In this document: one piece after another, positions 11,703-21,225 of the stretch
How the letters are laid out: every line of letters starts with the position of its first letter
Numbering within the stretch: the stretch's first letter is position 1
Source of the DNA: Afipia sp. Root123D2
GTDB taxonomy: Bacteria; Pseudomonadota; Alphaproteobacteria; Rhizobiales; Xanthobacteraceae
Direction: 5' to 3'
DNA: 64,000 bases
Assembly (NCBI RefSeq): GCF_001425835.1
Contig: NZ_LMDP01000002.1
Location: 62,001 to 126,000 of the forward strand
Notes under the pieces: model-generated
What the model was told of the DNA's origin: nothing
The model's input: the letters and a program-made list of their open reading frames with translations, nothing else
Databases searched by the model: none
Program-made: the position numbers and the translations under genes

Positions 11703-13259
11703 TTAGCCGAGAGAGATGTTTTCGTACTTCGGCTTGCCCAACAGGTTGGGCTTGTAGCCCTTCACCTTGGTCGCGAGCGCGTCGAGTTCGTACTGGAATG
11801 CGAGCGGGGCCGAGAGCGCATTTTCCATCACGAAACGCTGAATTTTTGCGAACACCGCTGCGCGCTCCTCGAGATCCTCGCTCTCCCGGCTCAGTTGAAT
11901 GAGCTTGACCAGTTCAGGATCGGCCTCGCGGCTGGCATTGTAGTAAGCGCCTTTGTCGAACCCGAGTGCATAGGTCATGCTGGGATCGGGGCGGCCCGTC
12001 CAGGCGGACAGCAAGACGTCGAACTTCTTCTCGGTCGCGAAGAACTGCGCGCTGATCTCGGCGATGGTTCCGCGCGTGAATTTGAGACGGATGCCTGCCT
12101 GATTGAGTTGGGCTTGCAGCACTTCGCTGCGGCGAACCGAATCCTGATCCGTATAGCCACCGATGGTCAGATCGAGACCATCCTTGAATCCTGCCTCCGC
12201 GAGGAGCTTACGCGCCTTGTCGGGATTATGCGGATAAAGCGTGGATACCGACTTGTCGTAAGCCCAGTGAGTGCTCGGCAAGGTCATCGTCGCCGGCTCA
12301 CCAAGACCATTCAGCGTCGCTTTCACGAACGCATTACGATCGATCGCGAAGTTGACCGCCTGTCGAACCTTGACGTTGTTGAGCGGCGCCCGTCCATAGT
12401 TGAAGTAAAGCTGGATGCAATACAGCGTTGGGCCGGTCACGGTCTGGAGATTCTTGGCGCGATCGATCACGGTCTTCAGGCGCGCTGGCAACGAAAACGC
12501 CATGTCGTTTTCACCAGCGACCACCGAACGCAATCCGGTAGCGAGTTCCGGAATGATCGAGAATTCGATGCCATCGAGGTACGGCCGGCCGGGCCGCCAG
12601 TAGGTCTCATTGCGCGTGAGGACAATGCTCTGATTGTCGGCCCAGCTCACGAACTTCCATGGCCCGGCACCGACGGGCTTGCGGTTGGTGTCGTTGCCGA
12701 GAGCCTTGATGTTGGTCGGCGAAACCATCATGCCGGCGCGATCGGACAAGATTGCGGGCAGAGCGGTATCAGGATTCTTGAGACGCAGTGTGACCTGCAG
12801 CGGCCCCGTGATCTCGACTGATTCCACACTGGTCAGATCGGCCTTGATGTTGGAACGCTGGTCCGTGCGGTTGCGGTCGAGGTTGAACTTCACTGCTTCG
12901 GCATCAAGCGGAGTGCCGTCGTGGAATTTGATGTCCTTTGAAATGTCGAGGACCATCGTTTTCGGATCAAGATAGGACCACTTCGCAAGGCCCGGCTTGG
13001 GCTTGAGTGTGGCGTAGTCCCATTCCACCAGCGTGTCATACATCGTCCAGAGGATGGTGTGGTCGGAACCAGCGCCGCCCGTCGTTGGATCGAGCGAGGA
13101 TGGATTGGCCGGAGCGGCAAGCCGCAGAACACCACCCTTTTTCGCGACCTCCTGCGCGAAGGCCGACATGCCCGTCGCGCTGGTGAGCGCCACGCCGCCA
13201 GCGAGCGCCAGCAGATCGCGCCGGCTCAAGGTCCCCGGCATCCGGATTGACTCCGCCAT
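11703..13259 (-). CDS. ABC transporter substrate-binding protein, SBP_bac_5 family (DppA-like), Tat-exported
   Basis: A 518-residue periplasmic solute receptor of the peptide/nickel-binding family (cluster C). The N-terminus carries a twin-arginine motif, LSRRDLLALAGG (about residues 11-22), followed by a hydrophobic stretch and a likely cleavage site after SAFA, so Tat export is predicted. The mature protein begins near KKGGVLRLAAPANPSSLDP, a family-typical start. Length and the segment DGTPLDAEAVKFNLDR match the family. It should deliver solute to the DppBC-like channel. This family binds far more than peptides (sugars, opines, aromatic and aliphatic acids), and the neighbouring acyl-CoA ligase argues for an organic acid or its conjugate. 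Confidence 0.92.
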   Translation of the reverse strand: MAESIRMPGTLSRRDLLALAGGVALTSATGMSAFAQEVAKKGGVLRLAAPANPSSLDPTTGGAGSDHTILWTMYDTLVEWDYATLKPKPGLAKWSYLDPKTMVLDISKDIKFHDGTPLDAEAVKFNLDRNRTDQRSNIKADLTSVESVEITGPLQVTLRLKNPDTALPAILSDRAGMMVSPTNIKALGNDTNRKPVGAGPWKFVSWADNQSIVLTRNETYWRPGRPYLDGIEFSIIPELATGLRSVVAGENDMAFSLPARLKTVIDRAKNLQTVTGPTLYCIQLYFNYGRAPLNNVKVRQAVNFAIDRNAFVKATLNGLGEPATMTLPSTHWAYDKSVSTLYPHNPDKARKLLAEAGFKDGLDLTIGGYTDQDSVRRSEVLQAQLNQAGIRLKFTRGTIAEISAQFFATEKKFDVLLSAWTGRPDPSMTYALGFDKGAYYNASREADPELVKLIQLSRESEDLEERAAVFAKIQRFVMENALSAPLAFQYELDALATKVKGYKPNLLGKPKYENISLG

Positions 13260-13260
13260 T

Positions 13261-14316
13261 CTATCCTCCCTGTTTCATGTGTAATGCGATCTCGAGATTG
13301 CTGTGTTGTGCGCGGTTCTCAGCGGCGAAATGACAGGCAACCCAGTGAGCGGGCTTCAATTCGCGCCAAGCGGGCATCTCGTCCTTGCAACGCTGCTGGA
13401 CGACCGGACACCGCGTCCTGAAGCGGCAGCCCGACGGGGGCGACACCGGGCTTGGAATTTCGCCTTCGAGAATAACCCGGCGGTTCGTCCGCATCGTCGA
13501 TGGCAACGAGATCGGCTCGGCAGACAGCAACGCCTGCGTATAAGGGTGCAGCGGCGCGTCAATCACGTCTTCGGCAGGGCCGAGTTCCATCAGCCTGCCG
13601 AGATAGGTCACCGCGATCCGGTCCGAGATGTGGGACACCACCGAGATGTCATGGGTGATGAAAACGTAAGTGAGGCCGAACTCGCGCTGAAGATCGGCGA
13701 ACAGGTTGAGCACATCGCCGCGGATCGAGACATCGAGTGCGGCGACGACCTCGTCACAGACAATGACTTTCGGCCGCAGCATCAGAACACGCGCGATGTT
13801 GACGCGCTGCTTCTGGCCGCCTGACAACTGATGTGGATACCGATCCGCCATTTCGGGCGACAGTCCGACGCGAGCAAGTGCGGCGAAGCCGTCCTGGCGG
13901 CGCGATGAGTCACTTCCCTTCCCGATCGTCTCGGCGGGCTCAATCACGCTGTCCAGAATTGTCATTCGCGGATTCAACGCCGCGTTCGGGTCCTGAAACA
14001 CAATCTGATAATCGCGCCGATGCTTGCGCAATTGCCCCTTAGGAAGAGTCGTCGGATCAACCCCATCCTGAAGGATTTGCCCTTCGGTCGGCTGGATCAG
14101 CGAGACCAGCGCGCGGCCCAGTGTGGTTTTTCCCGAGCCGGACTCTCCGATGATGCCAAGCGTCTCGCCGGCATGAACGTCGAAGTCGACACCGTCGATC
14201 GCCTTGACCGTATCGCGGCCATCTCTCGTCGGAAACAGGATGCGCAGATTACGCACGGTCAGAATCGGATCACGTCGATTGTCAGAGACCTGCGTCGATT
14301 CGAGCACCGATGCCAT
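13261..14316 (-). CDS. Peptide/nickel-type ABC transporter ATP-binding protein (DppF-like)
   Basis: Cytosolic ATPase of about 351 residues. Walker A is GESGSGKTT (57-65), the signature is LSGGQKQRVNIAR, and Walker B leads into CDEVVAALDVS, where most family members have DEPVSALDVS; the catalytic DE pair is kept. The C-terminal extension with CRFRTRCPVVQQRC is the cysteine-containing oligo_HPY tail characteristic of DppD/DppF-type ATPases. Its ATG overlaps the stop of the DppD-like gene (ATGA), and the binding-protein gene follows after one base. It pairs with the DppD-like subunit to power the importer. Confidence 0.93.
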   Translation of the reverse strand: MASVLESTQVSDNRRDPILTVRNLRILFPTRDGRDTVKAIDGVDFDVHAGETLGIIGESGSGKTTLGRALVSLIQPTEGQILQDGVDPTTLPKGQLRKHRRDYQIVFQDPNAALNPRMTILDSVIEPAETIGKGSDSSRRQDGFAALARVGLSPEMADRYPHQLSGGQKQRVNIARVLMLRPKVIVCDEVVAALDVSIRGDVLNLFADLQREFGLTYVFITHDISVVSHISDRIAVTYLGRLMELGPAEDVIDAPLHPYTQALLSAEPISLPSTMRTNRRVILEGEIPSPVSPPSGCRFRTRCPVVQQRCKDEMPAWRELKPAHWVACHFAAENRAQHSNLEIALHMKQGG

Positions 14317-15365
14317 CAGTTGACCGCTCCAGCCAGGGTGATCGTCTCAGCACGGCAACAACTCGCACGACGGGAGGGACCTATCTCGATCATCTCTTGT
14401 CGTTCCTTGCAGGACTCGATCGCATGGGGGCACCGCGGCCGGAAGCGGCAACCGGCCGGCATGGCTGTAGGCGAAGGGACACGCCCCGGAATCGACGGCA
14501 GAACGCTTCGACGCGCACTGAGGCTGGGAAGCGAGCGCAACAGGCCGGATGTGTATGGATGACGCGGCCGCAGCAAAACATCGTCAACCGGCGCATCTTC
14601 GACGACTTCACCCGCATACATGGTGATCATGCGGGTGCAGGTTTCGGCAACGACGCCGAGATCGTGGGTAATAAACAGCAGCGCCGTTCCGGTCCGCTCA
14701 CTCAAGGCGCGCAGAAGATCGGTGATTTGGGATTGGACCGTAACATCGAGCGCCGTTGTCGGCTCATCGGCGATCAGGAGCTTTGGCTCGCAGATCAACG
14801 CCATCGCGATCATCACGCGCTGACGCATACCGCCGGACAACTGATGCGGATATTCGTCGCACCGCCGCTCCGGCGCGGGAATGCCCACCTCGGCCAACGC
14901 AGCAATGGCGCGCTCGCGCCCTTCCGCGCGGCTGACGGGGAAATGTGCCCGATACGCCTCGCTGATCTGATCGCCAACGGTGAACACCGGATCCAGCGCG
15001 CTCATCGGCTCCTGGAAGATCATCGCGATATCGCGCCCGCGCACCGCTCGCATTTGCCGCGCCGACAGGGTCGCGAGATCACGGCCTTCAAACAGGATTT
15101 GACCGGACAGCCGCGCCGACTGCGGCGGGAGAAGGCGAAGCAGCGAAAGGCCGGTCACGGTTTTCCCGCACCCGCTCTCACCGACAATCCCCACTCGCTC
15201 GCCGGCCGCGACGGAAAAATCCACATCGCGAATGATCGACAACTCGCCGTCCGCAGTCGCGAACGAAAGTGACAGACCGCGAACATCCAAAAGAGGAGAC
15301 CGCAGATCCCCTCGCGGGTCACCGCCGCGCTCCGTTACGTGGTGTGCGTCGCTGACGGACGTCAT
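14316..15365 (-). CDS. Peptide/nickel-type ABC transporter ATP-binding protein (DppD-like)
   Basis: Cytosolic ATPase, about 349 residues with the start chosen here. Walker A GESGCGKT is at 63-70, the signature is LSGGMRQRVMIAM, and Walker B/DEPTTALDVT is intact. The C-terminal CRFRPRCPHAIESC tail belongs to the oligo_HPY region. The frame stays open upstream to 15686, but the extra 107 codons do not resemble the family; ATG 15365 is preceded by GAGG at good spacing. It is the first gene of the long minus-strand importer/ligase/carboxylase operon, divergent from the GntR gene at 15768. Confidence 0.9.
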   Translation of the reverse strand: MTSVSDAHHVTERGGDPRGDLRSPLLDVRGLSLSFATADGELSIIRDVDFSVAAGERVGIVGESGCGKTVTGLSLLRLLPPQSARLSGQILFEGRDLATLSARQMRAVRGRDIAMIFQEPMSALDPVFTVGDQISEAYRAHFPVSRAEGRERAIAALAEVGIPAPERRCDEYPHQLSGGMRQRVMIAMALICEPKLLIADEPTTALDVTVQSQITDLLRALSERTGTALLFITHDLGVVAETCTRMITMYAGEVVEDAPVDDVLLRPRHPYTSGLLRSLPSLSARRSVLPSIPGRVPSPTAMPAGCRFRPRCPHAIESCKERQEMIEIGPSRRASCCRAETITLAGAVN

Positions 15366-15694
15366 GCCCGGGCCGCCTCGAGGCTGATGCGGGACACAGG
15401 TCGGCACCTGCAAAACTGAGCCCGGCGCGTGATCCAGCCTGGATGTCGGCGTGCTGCGACAATGCCGCAACGCAACGTCGCAAAAGCGAAGCCCGTGAAG
15501 AATCTTCCTGAATGGGATGACCCCATCGGCGTACTCCTTCCCTGACCGCCCCCGATCTTTCGCCGGAGTTCCTGTCACGTTGTTGTTATTGCTCGAGAAC
15601 CCGGTCTCCGGGCCGCAAGCAATACAATTTCGGCCAGCCGCAGACCCATGTTGCCCTGCGACGTTGGCAGACCTAGGAAGCATCACTTTTTGTT

Positions 15695-15708
15695 AATTGT
15701 CAACAATT
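15695..15708. promoter_or_regulatory. Predicted GntR/FCD operator in the divergent importer-regulator spacer
   Basis: AATTGTCAACAATT is an inverted repeat (AATTGT and ACAATT, 2-base spacer) with the TTGT-N2-ACAA core common among FCD-type GntR operators. It lies 60 bases upstream of the GntR start at 15768, in the 402-base spacer (15366-15767) shared with the importer operon. It is therefore well placed for autoregulation, and for control of the operon if its promoter is close. The rest of the spacer holds no supported gene or convincing terminator. Confidence 0.6.
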
Positions 15709-15767
15709 GACCGTCAGGTTAAAAGTCTCCCGGGCCGAATGCTCGAATCGGTATAAGGAGCAATGAC

Positions 15768-16550
15768 ATGGCGGCGACCTTCCGGAAGTTGATGACCGAC
15801 GAGGACAGCGAGCTCGGTAGAAGCTTTGCTCCCCGAACGATTCCGGAGCAGGTCGCCGAAGAACTCGGCGCCGAAATCGTCGCCGGCCGCCGCAAGGCCG
15901 GAGAGCGTCTGGTTGAACTCGATCTCGCTCAGAGTTTCGGCGTCAGCCGCGGACCGGTCCGCGAAGCGATCCGTATCCTTGAGCGCCGGCGCCTGATCGA
16001 CCTGCTGCCACGACGCGGCGCTTATGTGCGACCGCTGTCGCTGAAGTCGATCGCCGACCTTTTCAACGTTCGCACCGCGCTTTCCATGCTTGCAGTCAAA
16101 ACGATGGCGACATCGCCGATCGAGAGCTACGTGGAAACGCTTGCACGCCGATGCGCCGAACTGGAAAAAATGGTCGAGGTCGACGACCCGATGGGCTTCG
16201 CCCGGATCACCACGCGTGCGGTGAAGACGATCGCCCGAGGGTCCGGAAACGAGCTCCTGGTCGAACTCCTGACCGACCTTGCCAACCACACGGTGTGGAC
16301 CACGATCTGGAAAGCGCCGCTTGATTATCGGACACGCGAGATTCGCCGGCTCAGCGCGGACCTGATGATCGGAACGCTCGACGCGATCCGGAAGCGCGAT
16401 CCGGAGTCTGCCGTCGCCAATCTCGGGCGCCTTCTCCATGACGATCGCGATCGCGCCGTGACGGCTATCTCCGATCTTCGTGGTGAATCACTCGATCTGC
16501 GCGCGTTGTCATTGACTGAGCACCACGAGGCGCCTGCGAAAGCGGTCTAA
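15768..16550 (+). CDS. GntR-family (FCD) transcriptional regulator
   Basis: A 260-residue DNA-binding regulator. The winged helix spans about residues 24-90, with FGVSRGPVREAIRILERR (57-74) as recognition segment; the C-terminal helical part (about 95-240) fits FCD. The metal-ligand motif is not textbook (DPMGFARITTRAVKTIA in place of D-x3-FH). ATG 15768 has an AAGGAG box 7 bases upstream. It is divergent from the DppD-led operon, and a palindrome at 15695-15708 lies just upstream, so it is the best candidate for the importer/ligase/carboxylase operon's regulator, possibly sensing the acid or its CoA ester. Confidence 0.88.
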   Translation: MAATFRKLMTDEDSELGRSFAPRTIPEQVAEELGAEIVAGRRKAGERLVELDLAQSFGVSRGPVREAIRILERRRLIDLLPRRGAYVRPLSLKSIADLFNVRTALSMLAVKTMATSPIESYVETLARRCAELEKMVEVDDPMGFARITTRAVKTIARGSGNELLVELLTDLANHTVWTTIWKAPLDYRTREIRRLSADLMIGTLDAIRKRDPESAVANLGRLLHDDRDRAVTAISDLRGESLDLRALSLTEHHEAPAKAV

Positions 16551-16618
16551 ACGCCAGACGATCGCGACAGGCGGCAGGTCAATCGCGGCCTGCAACAGCA
16601 CCGCAGCGGATCGCGTCG

Positions 16619-18178
16619 CTATTCCTGCTCGTCATAAACAACACGCAATTCGCGCTTGAGAACTTTACCCGCCGTGTTGCGCGGCAATGTTTCAGCGAAA
16701 ATCACCTTCTTTGGAATTTTGAACGGGGCCAGATGCTCGCGCGAATGAGCAATCAGGCCTGCCCCATCCGGTTGATGACCGGGCCGCAGCACGACGATGG
16801 CTGTCACCATCTCGATCCATTTCGGATCCGGTAGGCCGATCACGGCGACTTCGGAGACCGAGGGATGCTTGAATAAAACATCCTCGACCTCGCGGCCGGC
16901 AACCACGACACCGCCGCTCTTGATGATGTCCTTCATCCGATCCACGACGAAGAGATAGCCCTCCTCGTCGAAATAGCCGACATCTCCGGAGTGAAACCAG
17001 CCGCCATGGAATGCTTCCCTGGTTTCCTCGGGCTTGTCCCAATACTCCAGCAGCAGTTGCGGAGACCGGTGAACGATCTCGCCTTGCACGCCGGGTGGAA
17101 CGTCGTTCATGTCGGGATCGACGATCCGGGTCTCAACGCTGATAATCGGACGACCGGCCGAAGCCGGCCGCGCATCATGCTCCTCCGGCCGCAGCACCGT
17201 GGCGAGAGGCGCGATCTCGCTCTGGCCGTAACAATTGAACGGCCGAACTCCCGGCAACCGCTGGCGCAGTTCCTCCAAAACCGGGACCGGCATGATCGAC
17301 GCGCCATAGAACACGCTGCGCAGCGACGACAGATCACGTTTGGCGAAATCAGGATGACGAAGCAGGCTGACCCAGACTGTCGGCGGCGCGAAGAAGGACG
17401 TGATGCGATGTTCTTCGATCAGACGCAGGACCGTTTCCGGAGCCGGTGAGCCAATCAAATGGGTCGTCGCGCCGATCAGAAGCTGCGGCATCGAAAAGCA
17501 ATGCATCTGAGCGGAATGATAAAGCGGCAGCGCCGCGAGCGCGACATCGGCGCCGCTCATCTCGAGCTCGATGATGCAAGCGGCATACTCCGCCATGAAG
17601 GCCCGATGGGTCATCGCAGCGCCCTTCGGCGCGGCGGTTGTGCCGGACGTATAAAGAAATTGCGCCAGATCGGTATCGTCGGCGAGACATTCATCGAGCC
17701 GCGGAGCAGCACGGTTCGATGCAACCGCCAGCACGTCCAGTTCGCCAGGCTTCGCACCGGAAAACCCGCCGAAGAACACGACCGTGCCGTCGCCGCGGAT
17801 GTGATCCACGGTCGCCGACAGGTCAGCATCGTAAATCAGCGCGCGAGCGCCCGACTGGCCGACGATGTAGCGCAGTTCGCCCGCGGTCAGCGCATAATTA
17901 ATGGGAACATGGACGAAACCGGCGCGCACGCACCCCAGCCAGAGCAAGAGGTAAGCATCGGAATTGCGAGCATAGGCCGCGACCCGATCACCCTTCTTGA
18001 GACCGAGATCGATTAGGGCTTGGGCGACCCGCCCCGCGGCCTCGTCAAGATCGGTATAGGTCCAGCGCCGGTCAGCGAATGTGAGCGCGATGCGCGTCCT
18101 GAATTTCCTCGCGGCACGGCGAACTGCGTCGGCAATCGTATTGCGGCGTAACGGCGCCTCTGTCCCAACCCCTGGCAT
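16619..18178 (-). CDS. AMP-forming acyl-CoA synthetase
   Basis: A 519-residue ANL-superfamily ligase predicted to make an acyl-CoA. Motifs present are LYTSGTTAAPKG (phosphate loop), CYGQSEIAP (A5), FHSGDVGYFDEEGY and RMKDIIKSGG (A7/A8), and a C-terminal catalytic lysine in RNTAGKVLKRE. The start is placed at ATG 18178; 45 more in-frame codons upstream do not look like family sequence. It is not in an obvious operon: the plus-strand GntR gene converges on it from one side and the two-component genes diverge on the other. It is less than 17 kb of sequence away from the other ligase but clearly a different subfamily. The substrate is unknown. Confidence 0.88.
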   Translation of the reverse strand: MPGVGTEAPLRRNTIADAVRRAARKFRTRIALTFADRRWTYTDLDEAAGRVAQALIDLGLKKGDRVAAYARNSDAYLLLWLGCVRAGFVHVPINYALTAGELRYIVGQSGARALIYDADLSATVDHIRGDGTVVFFGGFSGAKPGELDVLAVASNRAAPRLDECLADDTDLAQFLYTSGTTAAPKGAAMTHRAFMAEYAACIIELEMSGADVALAALPLYHSAQMHCFSMPQLLIGATTHLIGSPAPETVLRLIEEHRITSFFAPPTVWVSLLRHPDFAKRDLSSLRSVFYGASIMPVPVLEELRQRLPGVRPFNCYGQSEIAPLATVLRPEEHDARPASAGRPIISVETRIVDPDMNDVPPGVQGEIVHRSPQLLLEYWDKPEETREAFHGGWFHSGDVGYFDEEGYLFVVDRMKDIIKSGGVVVAGREVEDVLFKHPSVSEVAVIGLPDPKWIEMVTAIVVLRPGHQPDGAGLIAHSREHLAPFKIPKKVIFAETLPRNTAGKVLKRELRVVYDEQE

Positions 18179-18357
18179 GTCCGTCCTCGTTTGCTTCCAA
18201 GATGGTCTTATTTTGATAACTGCCAGAATTGCGGTGCAGGCACAATTGACCGGAACAGGAAGATGCAGGCTTTCTGACGCGACCTTGTCGTTACGATTTG
18301 CCTGATGAAACAAGAATATTCACCGCGGCACCCAAGACCACCGCTGATGCGAGCGAA

Positions 18358-18369
18358 CGACCTAGGTCG
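18358..18369. other. 12-bp perfect palindrome in the 18179-18516 spacer
   Basis: CGACCTAGGTCG is a perfect dyad midway between the divergent ligase and response-regulator genes. It could be a regulator site for either promoter; no function is assigned. Nothing else in this 338-base spacer is supported. Confidence 0.3.
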
Positions 18370-18516
18370 GAACGGTGAAGAACTGTGGGAAGCCGCTCAC
18401 CATCCGGGTTCCACCGTGATACCATTAATCGGGTATTTTGCGGCTTCAGGATGAGGCGTAGGCGGGCACATGCAGTGGTAACAAAACGGGGCCGGGCTGA
18501 AGACGGAAGGCGGAAG

Positions 18517-19203
18517 ATGACGGCCGGACAATCAGCCGACGCAGGCCAACAGATCTTGCACATTTTACTTACAGAAGACGACGGTCCGGTGCGCGAGCGG
18601 CTCGCCGGCATCGTACAGGGCTGGCAAGGCGGCAAGCTCGTCGGGATATGTGCCACCCTCGCTCAAACCCTGACCGCGATCGAGACCCACCATATCGATC
18701 TCCTGATCACGGACCTCAACCTGCCCGACGGCAACGGCATCAATGCAATCCGCACCCTCCGCCGGAAACAGCCGGCCGCCGAAGCGATGGTCATCTCCGT
18801 TCTTGCCGATGAACGGACGGTCCTCGCCGCGATCGAAGCTGGCGCGTCAGGTTATCTTCTCAAGGATGCAGATTCGATCGATCTGATCGAGTCGATTACC
18901 GAATTGATGGCAGGGCAATCGCCGATTTCATCGCGTATTGCGCGCGTTTTGGTGCGACGTCTTGCCGAACGCTCCAAGCCCGGTAAGTCCATCGAACTGA
19001 AGAATGACATCTTGACCGCCCGCGAGATGGACATCCTGTGGGGTATCGCCAAGGGCTTCACCTATAGCGAGTTGGCAGAACGGCTTGGGATCTCGCGACA
19101 GACCGTTCCGGTCCACATCAGAAATATCTACCGCAAGCTGGAAGCTTCCAATCGATCCGAAGCTGTCTTTGAAGCCACGCGGCTAGGTCTGATCCGGCTG
19201 TAA
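18517..19203 (+). CDS. NarL/LuxR-family response regulator
   Basis: A 228-residue two-component response regulator. The receiver domain (about 13-130) has the acidic pocket EDD (20-22), phospho-acceptor D66 in LLITDLNLPDG, and the conserved lysine K116 in YLLKDAD. The LuxR-type HTH (about 165-225) reads LTAREMDILWGIAKG and LAERLGISRQTVPVHIRNIYRKL. ATG 18517 is chosen because GGAAGG sits 6 bases upstream and the receiver fold starts shortly after; 44 further upstream codons are open but unlike the family. The sensor kinase gene follows after two bases, so they form one operon. Targets are unknown. Confidence 0.92.
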   Translation: MTAGQSADAGQQILHILLTEDDGPVRERLAGIVQGWQGGKLVGICATLAQTLTAIETHHIDLLITDLNLPDGNGINAIRTLRRKQPAAEAMVISVLADERTVLAAIEAGASGYLLKDADSIDLIESITELMAGQSPISSRIARVLVRRLAERSKPGKSIELKNDILTAREMDILWGIAKGFTYSELAERLGISRQTVPVHIRNIYRKLEASNRSEAVFEATRLGLIRL

Positions 19204-19205
19204 CG

Positions 19206-21035
19206 ATGGCGAGTGACACCAAAGCCCTGCCCCGGCTTTCACGCCTTCTAATCCTGGGGTTCGTTGCTCTACTGCTGGCATGTGCGCCGCAATTCGTGGA
19301 ATTTCCCCATCCGGATGGCGCAATCGAATTCGTCAACGCACAATTCAGCATTGACGGTGGCAAGCCGGAAACAGTGACGCTGCCACACGCATGGTCGTCA
19401 AAGCACGCATACGGTCCGGCGAAGGCGCGCTATGTCCTGGACATCAAGTATCCATCCTCCTCATCCGAGCAGCAATTCTTGCTCATTCCCGCCGTTCGCC
19501 AGAATCTGACGGCAGAACTCGACGGCCAGTCTCTTGACGGAAACGATGCGCGATTCTGGGGGAATGCGTCATCCGGAACCACACATCTGTTGCGCTTGCC
19601 AATGGCGGCACCGGGCAGCACCGGGCGCCTTGTGCTCACACTTGAGCGCAATGACGGTGCGGTCCCAGGTTATCTTTCACGGGTATACGTCGTGGGAGAA
19701 AAGGCGGTTGCACAGAACCGCTGGCTGGGTGTGCTCAGCAATGGCGGCCTGCGCGCAATCATCCATGCGCTTCATATTCTGATCGTCATCGGCATTGCGA
19801 CCGTTTGGGCCACACGCAGACATGACCCGGTTTTCTGCTGGCTGCTCCTGATTTGCGGCTGTAGTCTGGTGCTCGGTTTTCCGAGCGTACCCATTTCGCC
19901 TCCCGCTTTGGCGTTTATCAGGCCCTATCTTGTCCTGACATTATCCACGTTCGGACTGATGGCTGTCGGCTTGGCGCTTGCGATCAACGGCGTGCCGAGA
20001 CCAGCCTGGCTCAAGGCAGCCGTTCCACTCCTGCCTCTCCTTCTGATCGGCAGCGTTGCAACCGGTGTACTGCCGCCTTTTACCGGCGCGATTATCAGCG
20101 TCCTGATCGTCATTGGAGGACACTTCACAGCCGCCGGACTTTTGGCGCGCGATGCGCTTCGTGCGGGAGAATGGGGACGCACGCTTCTGGCGCTGACCTT
20201 TTTCCTGATCGGCTGGTGGGGCCTGCGCGATGTCGGGATCGTTCTCGGCGTGGTCAAAGGCGGGTTTCTGCTCGGCACGTACCTGCGCTCGCCGATCATC
20301 GTTGCCATCATGGTCCTGCTCATGGGCCGGCTCGCCGCAAGCCTGAATGAGCTCGACAACAAAAACGAAACCTTACGACTGCGATTGAAAGAACAGGAAG
20401 CCGAGCTGTCGATTCTCAACGACAAGGAGAGAATTCGCACCGTGCAGGCTGCGCGCGAGGAAGAGCGGGAACGGCTGATGCTCGACCTTCATGATGGACT
20501 AAGCGGACATCTGGTTTCGATCATCGCCTTGGCGGAGCGCGATACCGGTGAACGTCAGGGGATCGAACGCGCGGCACGCGAAGCACTCAACGACCTGCGG
20601 CTCGTGATCAACGCACTCGATCTTGGAGAAGGAGATCTTCTGCTGGCGCTTGCTGGTTTCCGGGAGAGACTCGCCCCGCAAATGCGTCGGCTTGGCATCG
20701 ATCTCAGTTGGTCGATGGAGAATCTGCCCGAGGTCAGCGGAGTGACCCCCGGCAATGCACTTTCGATCCTGAGAATCCTTCAGGAAGCGATCACCAACGC
20801 GCTCAAACATGGTCCCGCGAGCCATATCAAGGTCAAGGGTTCAGCCGGAAACAATGGTACGGCCGTGATCAAGGTAAAGAATGACGGGAGCAAGATGGCA
20901 GCCTTCGGCAAGGGCAGCGGTCTTGGCAACATGCAGCGCCGCGCGCAACAATTGGGCGGCCATGTTTCCCTCGACGAGACCACCGAACACGCCATCCTGA
21001 CGCTTGTGCTGCCACCGCGCCTTGGCGAAACCTGA
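19206..21035 (+). CDS. Membrane sensor histidine kinase (HisKA_3 type)
   Basis: A 609-residue inner-membrane kinase partnered with the NarL-type regulator two bases upstream. After a hydrophobic N-terminus (residues 13-27) comes an extracytoplasmic beta-rich region (about 30-175). About seven or eight hydrophobic helices follow (about 180-375), recalling 7TM-DISM receptors. A coiled coil (380-420) leads into the dimerization/phosphoacceptor segment ERLMLDLHDGLSGHL with H429. The ATPase domain has an N-box ILQEAITNALKHG (N531) and G-box GKGSGLGNM (569-576). It appears complete and active. The signal is unknown; the nearest metabolic genes are the acyl-CoA ligase and the IclR locus. Confidence 0.9.
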   Translation: MASDTKALPRLSRLLILGFVALLLACAPQFVEFPHPDGAIEFVNAQFSIDGGKPETVTLPHAWSSKHAYGPAKARYVLDIKYPSSSSEQQFLLIPAVRQNLTAELDGQSLDGNDARFWGNASSGTTHLLRLPMAAPGSTGRLVLTLERNDGAVPGYLSRVYVVGEKAVAQNRWLGVLSNGGLRAIIHALHILIVIGIATVWATRRHDPVFCWLLLICGCSLVLGFPSVPISPPALAFIRPYLVLTLSTFGLMAVGLALAINGVPRPAWLKAAVPLLPLLLIGSVATGVLPPFTGAIISVLIVIGGHFTAAGLLARDALRAGEWGRTLLALTFFLIGWWGLRDVGIVLGVVKGGFLLGTYLRSPIIVAIMVLLMGRLAASLNELDNKNETLRLRLKEQEAELSILNDKERIRTVQAAREEERERLMLDLHDGLSGHLVSIIALAERDTGERQGIERAAREALNDLRLVINALDLGEGDLLLALAGFRERLAPQMRRLGIDLSWSMENLPEVSGVTPGNALSILRILQEAITNALKHGPASHIKVKGSAGNNGTAVIKVKNDGSKMAAFGKGSGLGNMQRRAQQLGGHVSLDETTEHAILTLVLPPRLGET

Positions 21036-21134
21036 GCCCGGCTGCCCGCGATCCTTCCACTGCCTCGGATGAAGGCCGGCACCGCCCCTGTGCGGCTAAA
21101 TCCGCCGTCCCAGCTATTCAGAAATCCGTCTATC

Positions 21135-21150
21135 GTTCACAATGTTGACC
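21135..21150. promoter_or_regulatory. IclR-regulon operator-like site 1 (upstream of iclR-type gene)
   Basis: GTTCA-CAATGT-TGACC matches the pattern GTTCA-N6-TGAAC at 9 of 10 defined positions. It lies 75 bases upstream of the IclR-family gene, a suitable place for autoregulation. The pattern was defined by the perfect palindrome at 22280-22295. Confidence 0.5.
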
Positions 21151-21225
21151 CATCCCACACTGCGTGCAATTCATATGCAGGCATCATGGGTCGAGTCTCC
21201 CTGATACGCGCAGGAACGATGGAAA

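Noticed and set aside
15366-15686. N-terminal extension of the DppD-like ATPase
   Set aside because: The extra 107 codons show no family resemblance, and ATG 15365 has a good ribosome-binding site.
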